From Desmonostoc vinosum HA7617-LM4 (GTDB taxonomy: Bacteria; Cyanobacteriota; Cyanobacteriia; Cyanobacteriales; Nostocaceae): 64,000 nucleotides of DNA. The notes under the pieces are model-generated. The model did not search any database and was not told where the DNA came from. It saw only the letters and a program-made list of their open reading frames with translations. Shown here one piece after another: positions 55,453-64,000 of this stretch; position 1 is the stretch's first letter, and every line of letters starts with the position of its first letter. The translations under genes and the position numbers were made by a program. The DNA lies in assembly GCA_019359515.1 (NCBI GenBank), contig JAHHHC010000006.1:1-64000 (forward strand). Direction: 5' to 3'.

Positions 55453-56370
55453 ATGGATTTGCCAATTATCTACCACCCAAATTACATTGCACCACTACCC
55501 CAAGGGCATCGTTTTCCGATGTCCAAGTTCAGACTACTATATGAATTGCTATTAACTGACAATGTAGCTAGTCAAGAACAATTTCATATCCCTGAGCGGC
55601 CACCACAAGCTTTGATAGAGTTAGTCCATTGCCCAAGCTATGTTCAAGCTTACTGTGAAGGTACTCTAGATTCTAAGGCGCAGCGGCGTATTGGTTTACC
55701 TTGGAGTCCGGCTCTAGTAAATCGTACTTGTGTAGCGGTAGGTGGTACGATACTGACTGCTAGGCTAGCACTAAATCATGGTTTAGCTTGCAACACTGCC
55801 GGTGGCACTCATCATGCTTTCCCAAGTTATGGATCTGGTTTTTGTATTTTTAATGATATGGCGATCGCCTGTCGTGTTTTACAAAAACTTAGACTCGTCC
55901 AAAAAATCCTCATCATCGATTTGGATGTCCATCAAGGCGATGGCACTGCTTTTATCTTCCAGGATGACGAGAGTGTCTTCACTTTCTCCATGCACTGCGA
56001 AGTGAATTTTCCTGGTACTAAACAAACCAGCGATTTAGATGTTCCACTAGCTGTAGGCATGGAAGACGATGTTTATTTACAAACTTTAGCCAATTACTTA
56101 CCAGATTTAATATCAAAAGTCAAGCCAGATTTAATATTTTATGATGCAGGTGTAGATCCCCATATAGGCGATCGCTTAGGTAAATTAGCATTAACTGATG
56201 CTGGCATATTCCGTCGGGAAATGCAGGTTTTGAGTACCTGCGTTGCTGCTGGTTATCCCGTGGCTTGCGTAATTGGCGGTGGTTACGCTGACGATTTGAA
56301 ATCTCTTGTTTGGCGTCACTCTCTACTGCATCGTGCTGCTAGTGAAGTTTATCAGCGATATGGACTTTGA
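55453..56370 (+). CDS. histone deacetylase-family (AcuC/HDAC-like) amidohydrolase
   Basis: 305 aa from the ATG at 55453 (MDLPIIYHPNYI); a GTG at 55438 is possible. Zinc-site and catalytic signatures: NTAGGTHHAFPSYGSGFCIF with the tandem His pair, IIDLDVHQGDGTAFIF with the Asp-His ligands, and FYDAGVDPHIGDRLG with the second Asp. VIGGGYADD follows. Bacterial members deacetylate small molecules such as acetylpolyamines, or acetyl-lysine proteins. Tandem G-rich repeats begin right after the stop. Confidence 0.93.
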   Translation: MDLPIIYHPNYIAPLPQGHRFPMSKFRLLYELLLTDNVASQEQFHIPERPPQALIELVHCPSYVQAYCEGTLDSKAQRRIGLPWSPALVNRTCVAVGGTILTARLALNHGLACNTAGGTHHAFPSYGSGFCIFNDMAIACRVLQKLRLVQKILIIDLDVHQGDGTAFIFQDDESVFTFSMHCEVNFPGTKQTSDLDVPLAVGMEDDVYLQTLANYLPDLISKVKPDLIFYDAGVDPHIGDRLGKLALTDAGIFRREMQVLSTCVAAGYPVACVIGGGYADDLKSLVWRHSLLHRAASEVYQRYGL

Positions 56371-56470
56371 GAGTGGGGAGTGGGGAGTGGGGAGTGGGGA
56401 GTGGGGAGTGGGGAGTGGGACTGGGGACTGGGGACTGGGGACTGGGGACTGGGGACTGGGGACTGGGAAT
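56371..56470. repeat. tandem GAGTGGG / GACTGGG heptamers
   Basis: About six GAGTGGG units, then about six GACTGGG units, starting at the HDAC stop codon and followed by CCCTCATC runs to 56520. This is a G-rich STRR-type array with possible G-quadruplex potential. Confidence 0.9.
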
Positions 56471-56529
56471 GAGTATTTGTTATTTCCCCCTCATCTCCCT
56501 CATCCCCCTCATCCCTAACCCCTAGCCTC

Positions 56530-57297
56530 TCACAGCCGATGAACCAGAGTAGCGCTAGCTTGATTAACTGGCATGAGGATTACTTCATTGATATTGACAT
56601 GAGGCGATCGCGTGGCGCAGAAAAATATGACGTCAGCAACATCATCTGGTGTTAGGGGGGTAACTCCTTGGTAAACCTTTTTGGCACGTTCAATATCGCC
56701 ATGAAAGCGCACTTGGCTAAATTCTGTTTCTACCATGCCAGGATCAACGGAAGTGACGCGTACAGGGGTTCCTAGCAAGTCTTGTTTTAAGCCTTCAGAA
56801 ATTGCTCTGACAGCTGCTTTGGTGGCACAGTAAACATTACCGCCGGGATAGGTTTGATGTCCGGCAATTGAGCCGAGATTGATCACATGACCGCGATCGC
56901 GGTTTACCATTCCAGGTACGATATAACGGGTGAGATAAAGTAAACCTTTGATGTTAGTATCAATCATTTCTTCCCAGTCGAGAAAGTTGCCTTCGTGCAA
57001 CTTGTCTAAAGCGCGACTCAAACCAGCATTATTAATCAGAATATCAATATCAGACCAAGAAGCAGGTAGGCTGGAGATAGCAGACTCTACAGCGTTGCGA
57101 TCGCGGACATCTAGCTGTAACAAATAAACTTGTGCAGATGTTAAATGTAACGTCTCTACCAATTGCTGTAAACGTTCTAAACGCCGCGCCGCTAAAATCA
57201 GTTTTGCACCCGCACCAGCGAATATTTTGGCACAAGCAGCACCAATACCACTGCTTGCACCTGTAATCAAAACGATTTGATTTTGGAGAGAAATCAT
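56530..57297 (-). CDS. SDR-family NAD(P)-dependent oxidoreductase (YdfG-like)
   Basis: 255 aa, classical short-chain dehydrogenase: VLITGASSGIGAACAKIF cofactor loop, LINNAGLSRAL, catalytic Ser in VINLGSIAGH, and Tyr-x3-Lys in NVYCATKAAV. The DPGMVETEFSQVRFHGD end is like 3-hydroxy-acid/malonic-semialdehyde reductases (YdfG group). The substrate is not fixed by sequence. The ATG is at 57297. Confidence 0.9.
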   Translation of the reverse strand: MISLQNQIVLITGASSGIGAACAKIFAGAGAKLILAARRLERLQQLVETLHLTSAQVYLLQLDVRDRNAVESAISSLPASWSDIDILINNAGLSRALDKLHEGNFLDWEEMIDTNIKGLLYLTRYIVPGMVNRDRGHVINLGSIAGHQTYPGGNVYCATKAAVRAISEGLKQDLLGTPVRVTSVDPGMVETEFSQVRFHGDIERAKKVYQGVTPLTPDDVADVIFFCATRSPHVNINEVILMPVNQASATLVHRL

Positions 57298-57318
57298 TGT
57301 TAGTTACCCTAAACCCTT

Positions 57319-57346
57319 GTAGAGACGCGCTATGGCGCGTCTCTCT
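57319..57346. repeat. perfect 12-bp palindrome with TATG loop
   Basis: GTAGAGACGCGC-TATG-GCGCGTCTCTAC. It is the same family as 16800-16823. It lies 6 bases after the stop of the NTF2-like gene (minus strand) and before SDR, where it may terminate. Confidence 0.8.
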
Positions 57347-57351
57347 ACATT

Positions 57352-58164
57352 TTATTTTTTCAACACTTCCATACGTTGAGTTACCATAGTGATCCCGTTA
57401 TTGCGGAGGATCACAGCAGAAACCCATTGACTACCAGGGGTGGATGGTGCGCGTCCTATTTTAAACAAACCACCAGATGAAAGTGGTTGTAAATCTACAG
57501 GTGTAGGGCTAAGGTATTTTTCTGGTTTGACAGGTTCTTCTAATGCTGTTCCTAGAAGAAAATCATCGCCTAGTGGTTCTTGAACGATCGCATCAAAATT
57601 ATACTGCTGTCCAACTTTTACCTGCTGTGGTAATTTGATCTCAACTTGGGGGGGCTTGGTACCAGAGGTTAGTATAGTACGTTCCGAAAGAATATCTTGG
57701 TGGACAATTTTGCCACCTGTGATGCGTTGGCGCGATTTAATCGTGGCATTGAGAGCTAAGTTATTCCCATTAGTAGCAGGTAAGCCAGTGATAGTAGTTA
57801 CAGTTTCAGCAATGACAGCGTTGCCTTGAGATTTCCAATTTTGTAATTGTGTAGTGTATTTTAATTTTGGATATCTTTGCCAGAGCGCTGTTAAGCCTTT
57901 TTCGAGAGCTTGGCGGTTTAATTTATCCCCATGGGTAAAATTGGGGTCATAAAATTGCATCACACCTTTGACATCGCCTTGGCTAGCGGCTGCATCAATT
58001 TGCGTCAAGAGATTTTTCAATTCAGCAGGTGCATTCTGGGGTGTATCGGCTTGAGCAAATTGCCAACTGTTGATGCAGGTAAATGTGATCAGGGATAAAA
58101 TTAGCCAGATGCTAACGGGAAATTTGCGTTGGCGTTTCAGTATTAGAGCGATAATGTTAGTCAT
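57352..58164 (-). CDS. exported NTF2-like protein (SnoaL/DUF4440 type)
   Basis: 270 aa from the ATG at 58164; the longer frame to 58260 would overlap the divergent murG start and is unlikely. There is a signal/anchor helix (about 17-35) ending in FAQA. An NTF2-like domain follows (about 40-160: LLTQIDAAASQGDVKGVMQF, NRQALEKGLTALWQRYP), then a beta-rich C-terminal part with PQVEIKLPQQVKVGQQYNF. Periplasmic or thylakoid-lumen location is inferred. Ligand unknown. Confidence 0.72.
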   Translation of the reverse strand: MTNIIALILKRQRKFPVSIWLILSLITFTCINSWQFAQADTPQNAPAELKNLLTQIDAAASQGDVKGVMQFYDPNFTHGDKLNRQALEKGLTALWQRYPKLKYTTQLQNWKSQGNAVIAETVTTITGLPATNGNNLALNATIKSRQRITGGKIVHQDILSERTILTSGTKPPQVEIKLPQQVKVGQQYNFDAIVQEPLGDDFLLGTALEEPVKPEKYLSPTPVDLQPLSSGGLFKIGRAPSTPGSQWVSAVILRNNGITMVTQRMEVLKK

Positions 58165-58247
58165 TGGTGATAGTTTACTGATTTGATAGAGAAGGCAAGG
58201 AAATTGTTTTATCTTAATTAAGCTCAGCGCTAAACGGTAGAGTTTTG

Positions 58248-59321
58248 ATGGCAAACGCACCGATAAAATTACTCATAGCTGCCAGTGGGACTGGTGGACA
58301 CTTGTTTCCAGCGATCGCATTAGCACAAAAATTGCCGGATTATGAAATCGAATGGCTAGGTGTACCCAATCGGTTAGAAACTCAGCTTGTTCCTCAACAG
58401 TATTCTTTGAATACTATTGCAGTTGAGGGGTTTCAGCAAGGGTTGGGACTTTCCTCTATTCGCATCTTGGGTGGACTTATCGGTGCAATTCTCGAAGTGA
58501 GGCGACTTCTCAAACGGGGAAACTTTCAAGGTGTGTTCACTACAGGGGGTTATATAGCTGGCCCCGCAGTCATTGCCGCGCGTTCCCTCGGGTTACCGAT
58601 AATTTTCCACGAATCTAATGCTCTACCAGGTAAAGTTACTCGCTTTTTTGGCCCTTGGTGCAGTGTGGTAGCGCTGGGATTTGCCGAGGCTGCTAAGTAT
58701 TTACCCAAAGCCAAAAATGTCTGCGTTGGTACACCCGTGCGCCCACAGTTTTTAGATACAGAAATTAATGCAACTTTAGATTTACCCATACCTAATGGTG
58801 TGCCCTTAATTGTGGTGTTTGGTGGGAGTCAAGGTGCAGTAGCGGTGAATAATTTAGTCCGCCAGTCCGCTCAAGCTTGGTTTGACGCTGGTGCATATGT
58901 GGTACATTTAACAGGCGATCGCGACCCTGACACCGACAGCTTCAGACATCCACAGTATATAGCATTACCCTTTTATGACAACATGGCAGCACTATTACGA
59001 CGAGCTAATTTAGCAATTAGTCGTTCTGGTGCTGGTAGCCTCACAGAATTGGCAGTGTGTGGAACACCAGCAATTTTGATTCCCTATCCTTTTGCTGCCG
59101 AAGACCATCAATCTTACAACGCGGACGTGTTTACCAAAGCTGGTGCAGCGTTAACATTTAAGCAATCAGAGTTAACCCCAGAGATATTGCAAACTCAAGT
59201 GTTAAGTTTGTTGCGATCGCCAGACAAGTTAGCCAAGATGGGAGAGAATGCCAAAGCGATCGCAGTTCCTGATAGTGCTGATAAATTGGCACAATTAGTA
59301 CGGAAAGTCATTAGGGAGTAG
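58248..59321 (+). CDS. murG: UDP-GlcNAc:lipid I N-acetylglucosaminyltransferase
   Basis: 357 aa, usual MurG length. It adds GlcNAc to lipid I to give lipid II. Signatures: LIAASGTGGHLFPAIALA, VFTTGGYIAGPAVIAAR with HESNALPGK, VFGGSQGAVAVN, and the UDP-GlcNAc site SRSGAGSLTELAVCGTP ... PYPFAAEDHQ. The ATG at 58248 is preferred to the adjacent TTG. Divergent from the NTF2-like gene. Confidence 0.96.
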   Translation: MANAPIKLLIAASGTGGHLFPAIALAQKLPDYEIEWLGVPNRLETQLVPQQYSLNTIAVEGFQQGLGLSSIRILGGLIGAILEVRRLLKRGNFQGVFTTGGYIAGPAVIAARSLGLPIIFHESNALPGKVTRFFGPWCSVVALGFAEAAKYLPKAKNVCVGTPVRPQFLDTEINATLDLPIPNGVPLIVVFGGSQGAVAVNNLVRQSAQAWFDAGAYVVHLTGDRDPDTDSFRHPQYIALPFYDNMAALLRRANLAISRSGAGSLTELAVCGTPAILIPYPFAAEDHQSYNADVFTKAGAALTFKQSELTPEILQTQVLSLLRSPDKLAKMGENAKAIAVPDSADKLAQLVRKVIRE

Positions 59322-59358
59322 GGAGTGGAGAGTGGGGAGTAGGGAGTAGGGTTTGAGC

Positions 59359-59425
59359 TTTTGAACCTGAATGTTGCGGCTTTGAACCTGAATGTTGCGG
59401 TTTTGAACCTGAACGTTGCGGCTTT
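59359..59425 (+). repeat. 21-bp tandem repeat (three copies)
   Basis: Units at 59359, 59380 and 59401 of the form (C/T)TTTGAACCTGAA(T/C)GTTGCGG. They are embedded in GGGGAGTAGGGAGT and GGGCTGAGCGAAGTCGAAGCCC repeat DNA that fills 59322-59579. Confidence 0.9.
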
Positions 59426-59579
59426 AATACTCAATTCCCTGCCGTGGGCTGAGCGAAGTCGAAGCCCATTCCCCACTCCCCATCCCTCTAAAGAATCAAA
59501 AAAGTATTAAAACTCCCAAACTTGAGGTGATTAATGTAGCATGACTAGTAATTGTGTCACCGCACGATGATTTTCCAAA

Positions 59580-62267
59580 ATGGTCAAGCTGAGTAGCTCA
59601 AAATCCGCACGAGAACGCTTTAATATTTCTAGGCTAGCAATTGACTTTTCGTGGCTGACGATAAGTTTTTGGATTGCTGTGACGGTAGCTGGTATTCTTG
59701 CTTTTAGTTCCCTCAAATATGCTTTGTTCCCGGATATTACCTTCCCAGTGGTAGTGGTGAATGCCAAAGCACCTTTGACAACTGCTGTAGATACAGAGGC
59801 AAAGCTTACCAAACCTATAGAAGAAAACCTTCGCTCTCTAGATGGACTTGAGAGTATCCGCTCATCTAGTTATCCGGGTCAATCTGCCGTCAGTCTGTCT
59901 TTTGTTGTTGGTACAAATTTAGAAACATCGACTCGCAGTGTCGAAACTAGGCTGAAGCAGTTGACTTTAACTCAGGGAGCAAGTTATAAAATCATCCCTC
60001 TGAACTTAAATGAGTCAGCTGCCATTAGCTATGCTATTGAAAGTCCCTCGCGAAATCTCACCGACTTAACTAAGCTGGCGAAAGATCAAATTGTGCCAGC
60101 GATCGCTAAACTACCAGGAGTTCTCAAAGTATCACTATTGGGCGCTCCCAGTCCATCCCCAACACTAACAGCAGCTAATGCAAGCGCTGCTATCCCCCAA
60201 ACAGGAGCAACATTAGTCCGGTTTAATGGGCAAAATGCACTAGCATTTCAGGTAATTAAACGTGGTAGCGCTAACACCCTAGAAGTGGTAAGTCGGGTAG
60301 AGAAAGAAGTACAAAAGTTAAAGTCTAGTTTGAAGGATGTCAAACTCACCTTAGCTGCCACTCAAGCAGAATATATCCGTCATGCTACCCAGTCAACGAT
60401 AGATGCTTTGCTGGAAGCAGTGTTGTTGTCTATTGTTGTCATCTTTCCTTTTTTGTGGAATTGGCGAGCAACTTTAATTTCTGCACTAGCGATTCCCACA
60501 TCTTTGTTGGCGACATTTATCGTCATGGCGATTTTTGGCTTCAACCTAGAGACAATTACATTGCTGGCTTTGGCTTTGGTAATTGGCAGTATTATTGATG
60601 ATGCGATCGTTGATGTGGAAAACATCATGCGCCACATCGAAGATGGGGAAAGTCCTCGTCAAGCCGCACTCTTAGCAACCAATGAGATTGGGTTGACAGT
60701 GACGGCTGCTACTTTGACAGCAGTTGCGGTTTTTCTCCCCATAGGTTTAATGGGTGGGGTCATCGGTCAATTCTTTAAGCCCTTTGGGATCACCGTCTCA
60801 GCAGCGATGCTCGCTTCAATGCTAGTTGCGCGGACTTTATCGCCAGTACTAGCTATCTACTGGCTAAAACCAGCATCTGCGACTTCTCGACGCCGGGAAT
60901 CAAAAATTGGCATAGCTTTTGCCCAATCTTACCGTGATCTGTTGGGTTGGTCTTTAAGGCATCGGCGCATAGTTATAGGATTAGCCATACTCAGTTTCAT
61001 CGCCGGCATAGCCCTAATTCCGCTTATTCCTAAAGGGTTCATTCCCAAACTAGACCGAGGCGAATTTAATATAGCTTACACCGCTCCCTTACCAACTATC
61101 CCCACAGGAGCAGGACAGCAGGGTCAAAACCCCAATACTTCGACTCCGCTCAGTACAAGTCCTCAATCCCCATTACCCCTAATCCCCAATCCCCTCAATG
61201 ACTCCCTCGCAGTTGCCAAAAAACTAGAAGATGTGGTGAGAAAATCGCCAGCAGTAGAAACTGTATTTACTACCGTTGGTTCTCGTGAGGGTGAGCCGAA
61301 TAAAGGCACGCTTTACGTTAAGCTCAAGGAAAATCGCAACATCACAACTGCGGAACTCCAAGACCAATTTCGTTCCTCTTTGCCTGTTTTAGCTGGAGTA
61401 ACTACCAGTATTGAAGATATTCAATTTGTCGATACAGGTGGTCAAAAACCCTTACAAGTTTCATTAAGGGGTAATGACCTCGAAGCCCTCAGCAAAGCTG
61501 CTAAAGCCACTAAACAGAGGATTGAGAAACTACCAGGATTCGCAGATGTCACAGTTACAGGTGAAGCAAATCAACAAGGCAAGGTGTTTCAAATTGAGCG
61601 TTTGGACAATCAACGTGTAGCTTATATCAGTGCTAATCTTGGTAAAAATTTATCCTTGGGTGATGCGACAGATAAAGTAGTGGCTGAAGCCAAAGCGGTT
61701 TTACCCTCCGGTGTTTCCCTTGATTTGCAAGGGGATTCCGCCCGTTTAGGTGAAGTTTTTGGCAGTTTTGGTACTACTTTGGCTTTATCAGCACTGTGTA
61801 TTGTAGTAGTATTAATTTTGCTATTCAAAAGCTGGGTAGACCCGGTGGTTATTGGCGTTTCCTTGCCTTTGGCGTTGGTGGGGGCAATGCTGGCACTACT
61901 TTTTACTAATAGCGATTTTGGCATGATCTCGCTGATTGGCTTTGTCTTTTTACTGGGACTAGCAAACAAAAACGCCATCTTACTGGTGGATTATATCAAC
62001 CAACTGCGCGATGCTGGCTTAGAACGCACTGAAGCTATCCTCAAAGCCGGCCCAGTGCGCCTGCGACCAATTATGATGACTACTGCCTCGACAATTTTAG
62101 GGATGCTACCGATCGCTTTAGGTTTTGGTGCTGGTTTTGAATTGCGATCGCCCATGGCTGTGGCCATTGCTGGCGGATTGGTAACTTCAACTATCCTCAG
62201 CTTGATTGTTGTCCCTGTAGTCTACGCCATTTTGGATGATTGGTTTCCCAGGTTTAGGAAGAGATGA
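59580..62267 (+). CDS. RND-family efflux permease (AcrB/HAE1-like)
   Basis: 895 aa, shorter than the usual 1000-1050; the first periplasmic loop is about 240 residues instead of about 310. TM1 is at about 31-50 and the 2-6 and 7-12 helix groups are clear. The proton-relay segment GSIIDDAIVDVENIMRHIEDG with its Asp pair, and the mirrored GFVFLLGLANKNAILLVDY, are present. It drives proton-coupled export of lipophilic compounds with periplasmic adaptor and TolC-type partners not seen here. Residues about 508-541 are Pro/Ser/Asn-rich and come from inserted repeat DNA. Confidence 0.9.
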   Translation: MVKLSSSKSARERFNISRLAIDFSWLTISFWIAVTVAGILAFSSLKYALFPDITFPVVVVNAKAPLTTAVDTEAKLTKPIEENLRSLDGLESIRSSSYPGQSAVSLSFVVGTNLETSTRSVETRLKQLTLTQGASYKIIPLNLNESAAISYAIESPSRNLTDLTKLAKDQIVPAIAKLPGVLKVSLLGAPSPSPTLTAANASAAIPQTGATLVRFNGQNALAFQVIKRGSANTLEVVSRVEKEVQKLKSSLKDVKLTLAATQAEYIRHATQSTIDALLEAVLLSIVVIFPFLWNWRATLISALAIPTSLLATFIVMAIFGFNLETITLLALALVIGSIIDDAIVDVENIMRHIEDGESPRQAALLATNEIGLTVTAATLTAVAVFLPIGLMGGVIGQFFKPFGITVSAAMLASMLVARTLSPVLAIYWLKPASATSRRRESKIGIAFAQSYRDLLGWSLRHRRIVIGLAILSFIAGIALIPLIPKGFIPKLDRGEFNIAYTAPLPTIPTGAGQQGQNPNTSTPLSTSPQSPLPLIPNPLNDSLAVAKKLEDVVRKSPAVETVFTTVGSREGEPNKGTLYVKLKENRNITTAELQDQFRSSLPVLAGVTTSIEDIQFVDTGGQKPLQVSLRGNDLEALSKAAKATKQRIEKLPGFADVTVTGEANQQGKVFQIERLDNQRVAYISANLGKNLSLGDATDKVVAEAKAVLPSGVSLDLQGDSARLGEVFGSFGTTLALSALCIVVVLILLFKSWVDPVVIGVSLPLALVGAMLALLFTNSDFGMISLIGFVFLLGLANKNAILLVDYINQLRDAGLERTEAILKAGPVRLRPIMMTTASTILGMLPIALGFGAGFELRSPMAVAIAGGLVTSTILSLIVVPVVYAILDDWFPRFRKR
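61103..61200. repeat. interspersed repeat inserted in frame in the RND gene
   Basis: Contains CAGGAGCAGGACAGCAGGG, ACTTCGACTCCGCTCAGTAC and CCCCTAATCCCCAATCCCC. These modules match intergenic blocks such as 12359-12420. They lie in the large second periplasmic loop. Confidence 0.75.
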
Positions 62268-62382
62268 AGGAATGAGGGTAAGACGCAAAGAGGGGGAGAA
62301 ACTTTCATTTATACTCCCCGCGTCACCGTGTCCCCGCGTCACCGTGTCCTCTTGATTCCAAAGTCCCTTTCAAGGAGAATTA

Positions 62383-63366
62383 ATGCAAGTTTTTGTCACG
62401 GGTGGTACGGGTTTTATTGGCGCTCATTTGGTGCGGTTATTGCTGCAACAAGGATATACGGTGAAAGCGCTGGTACGCCCTAGCAGTAATTTGGATAATT
62501 TGCGCGGTTTGGAGGTGGAAATTGTCAAAGGCGATTTGCATGACTCGGATCTCTGGCAAAAAATGCAGGGTTGCCAATATTTATTTCATGTAGCAGCCCA
62601 TTATTCGCTGTGGCAAAGCGATCGCGAGTTACTCTACCGTCATAATGTTCAAGGTACGCGTAATGTGTTGCTCAATGCCCGCAAAGCAGATATTGATCGG
62701 ACTGTTTATACTAGTTCTGTAGCGGCGATTGGGGTGGGTTCATTTGGTGAAGTAGTCAATGAGACACATCAAAGCCCTTCAGAAAAGTTGGTTGGTGACT
62801 ACAAAAAGTCGAAATTTCTGGCTGAACAAGAAGCTATACAAGCGGCTGCTACAGGTCAAGAAGTAGTTATAGTCAACCCCAGTAGCCCCATTGGCCCTTT
62901 GGATATCAAGCCGACACCAACAGGTGATATTATCCTGCGGTTTTTGCGGCGGCAAATGCCTGTTTATATGGATACTGGTCTAAATTTTATCGACGTGCGT
63001 GATGTGGCATGGGGACATTTACTAGCTTTGCAACGAGGCAAATCGGGCGATCGCTATATCTTAGCCAACCAAAACCTTACCCTTAAGCAATTGCTTGAGC
63101 AACTTGCCGATATCACAGGTCTACCCGCCCCCCAACAAACTATACCCGCTTGGATACCTCTGAGCGTCGCCTGGATTGAAGAAAAAATCCTCGCCCCCTT
63201 AGGAAAATTACCCTCTGTACCCCTCGATGGCGTCCGCATGGCTCAACAACCCATGTACTACGATGCCTCAAAAGCTCTACGAGAACTAGGTTTACCCCAA
63301 TCTCCGTTAAATGCAGCACTGAAAGACGCTGTTAATTGGTTTATATCTCAAGGATATGTCAAGTGA
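62383..63366 (+). CDS. hpnA: hopanoid-associated sugar epimerase
   Basis: 327-aa extended-SDR protein. VTGGTGFIGAHLVRLLLQQG cofactor loop, FHVAAHYSLWQSDRE, TSSVAAIGVG and VNPSSPIGPLDIKPTPTG are characteristic of HpnA. The catalytic Tyr-Lys is in LVGDYKKSKFLAE. CAAGGAGA precedes the ATG. It is followed, 141 bases on, by hpnH, as in hopanoid gene clusters. Confidence 0.93.
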   Translation: MQVFVTGGTGFIGAHLVRLLLQQGYTVKALVRPSSNLDNLRGLEVEIVKGDLHDSDLWQKMQGCQYLFHVAAHYSLWQSDRELLYRHNVQGTRNVLLNARKADIDRTVYTSSVAAIGVGSFGEVVNETHQSPSEKLVGDYKKSKFLAEQEAIQAAATGQEVVIVNPSSPIGPLDIKPTPTGDIILRFLRRQMPVYMDTGLNFIDVRDVAWGHLLALQRGKSGDRYILANQNLTLKQLLEQLADITGLPAPQQTIPAWIPLSVAWIEEKILAPLGKLPSVPLDGVRMAQQPMYYDASKALRELGLPQSPLNAALKDAVNWFISQGYVK

Positions 63367-63507
63367 AAAAGCAGGGAGGTAGAGAGCAGAGAGAGATATT
63401 ACCAAGTCCCCAATTCCCAAAACATGTATTGTAACCAATTGAGAACTACTGTATTCTTGTATATCTTCGGTGGTGTTGATCTATGCGAATGAGGAGCGAT
63501 CGGAAAA

Positions 63508-64000
63508 ATGGCGATTAATCTGCAACAAGCTATGGATATCGGGAAGTATCTTGTTACTCAGCGCATACTAGGGCGTAAACGCTTCCCTCTCGTATTGATG
63601 TTAGAACCGTTGTTTCGCTGCAACTTAGCTTGTTCTGGTTGTGGTAAAATACAGCATCCAACGGAGGTATTGAGGCAAAACCTAACTCCAGAACAGTGCT
63701 TTGCTGCTGTCGAAGAATGTGGCGCACCAGTTGTATCAATTCCTGGGGGAGAACCTTTACTACATCCTCAGATTGATGAGATTGTACGCGGATTGGTTGA
63801 GCGCAAAAAGTATGTCTACTTATGTACTAATGGTTTGTTGCTAGAAAAAAGCCTGCATAAGTTCCAACCTTCCCCATACTTGACTTTTAGTGTGCATCTC
63901 GATGGGATGCAAGAATTGCACGATAAATGTGTAGACCGCCAAGGCGTTTTTGAGATTGCTGTCAAAGCCATCCGTGCTGCCAAAGCTCAAGGATTTCGCG
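63508..64000 (+). CDS. hpnH: adenosyl-hopene transferase HpnH (N-terminal part, cut by window end)
   Basis: 164 codons are visible from the ATG at 63508 to the end; a full protein is about 340 aa. The radical-SAM cluster motif is in [17 protein letters not shown] (Cys-x3-Cys-x2-Cys), followed by [15 protein letters not shown] and [11 protein letters not shown]. HpnH joins adenosine to hopene, the first step to extended (C35) hopanoids. The open 3' end means its completeness cannot be checked. Confidence 0.93.
   Translation, partial: MAINLQQAMDIGKYLVTQRILGRKRFPLVLMLEPLFRCNLACSGCGKIQHPTEVLRQNLTPEQCFAAVEECGAPVVSIPGGEPLLHPQIDEIVRGLVERKKYVYLCTNGLLLEKSLHKFQPSPYLTFSVHLDGMQELHDKCVDRQGVFEIAVKAIRAAKAQGFR

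Noticed and set aside
56371-56518. Start of a Gly/Trp-rich protein after the HDAC gene
   Set aside because: Pure tandem GAGTGGG/GACTGGG heptamers; no independent start or ribosome site.
57352-58260. Longer N-terminus for the NTF2-like protein
   Set aside because: The extra 32 residues overlap the murG start region and hide the signal peptide; the ATG at 58164 gives a proper signal sequence.

Overview
The window is chromosome-like DNA from a filamentous, probably heterocyst-forming (Nostoc/Anabaena-type) cyanobacterium. The evidence is psaE, ndhO, a HLIP gene, PAP/fibrillin and DUF3134 genes, many HIP1-type GCGATCGC octamers, AATTCGT heptamer repeats, and G-rich GGGGACT/GGGGAGT repeats typical of these genomes. 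No rRNA, tRNA, CRISPR array or intact insertion sequence was recognised.

Layout. 1-4.5 kb: a membrane-anchored Ser/Thr kinase, a PstS-like binding protein, a WD40 propeller and a small membrane protein. 4.7-6.4 kb: a short HLIP gene with its own terminator, then alanine dehydrogenase and a tnpB remnant. 6.5-13 kb: an M48 peptidase, a DUF29 protein, a peptidoglycan-binding protein, a livG/livM amino-acid transporter pair and a RelE/ParE-like toxin-antitoxin pair. 13-17 kb: pgi, a retropepsin-like pair, a lipoprotein, a repeat protein, and two adjacent MITE-like elements. 17.2-20.3 kb: a large NACHT NTPase with a degenerate FGE-like segment and a long DL(D/N/Y)R tetrapeptide array. 20.5-27.4 kb: housekeeping genes (mdh, a BASS transporter, ndhO, mutM, psaE, PAP/fibrillin, DUF3134, mraY).

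27.4-52.5 kb is the centrepiece: a 25-kb minus-strand biosynthetic operon. Read in its own direction it runs FAAL, ACP, AurF/CylC-like dimetal enzyme, PKS-aminotransferase-NRPS hybrid, C-A-NMT-T NRPS, C-A-T-E-C NRPS, ABC exporter. A-domain codes read by eye give Pro, then two Tyr/Phe-like codes. The inferred product is a beta-amino fatty acyl-Pro-(N-Me)Tyr/Phe-D-Tyr/Phe lipopeptide. Its acyl tail may be chlorinated or oxidised. There is no thioesterase or reductase; a terminal condensation domain presumably releases the chain. I do not recognise this exact architecture as a named pathway. Upstream of the operon lies a cluster of seven GACAGTTAA-type repeats.

53.3-64 kb: an MBL-fold protein, an MscS channel, an HDAC-family deacetylase, an SDR, an NTF2-like protein, murG, an RND efflux permease, and the start of a hopanoid locus (hpnA, then hpnH cut by the window end).

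A theme across the window is invasion by short interspersed repeats. They fill intergenic gaps and also appear as in-frame insertions inside mutM, the PKS AT domain, the last NRPS A domain (and probably its first C domain), and the RND permease.
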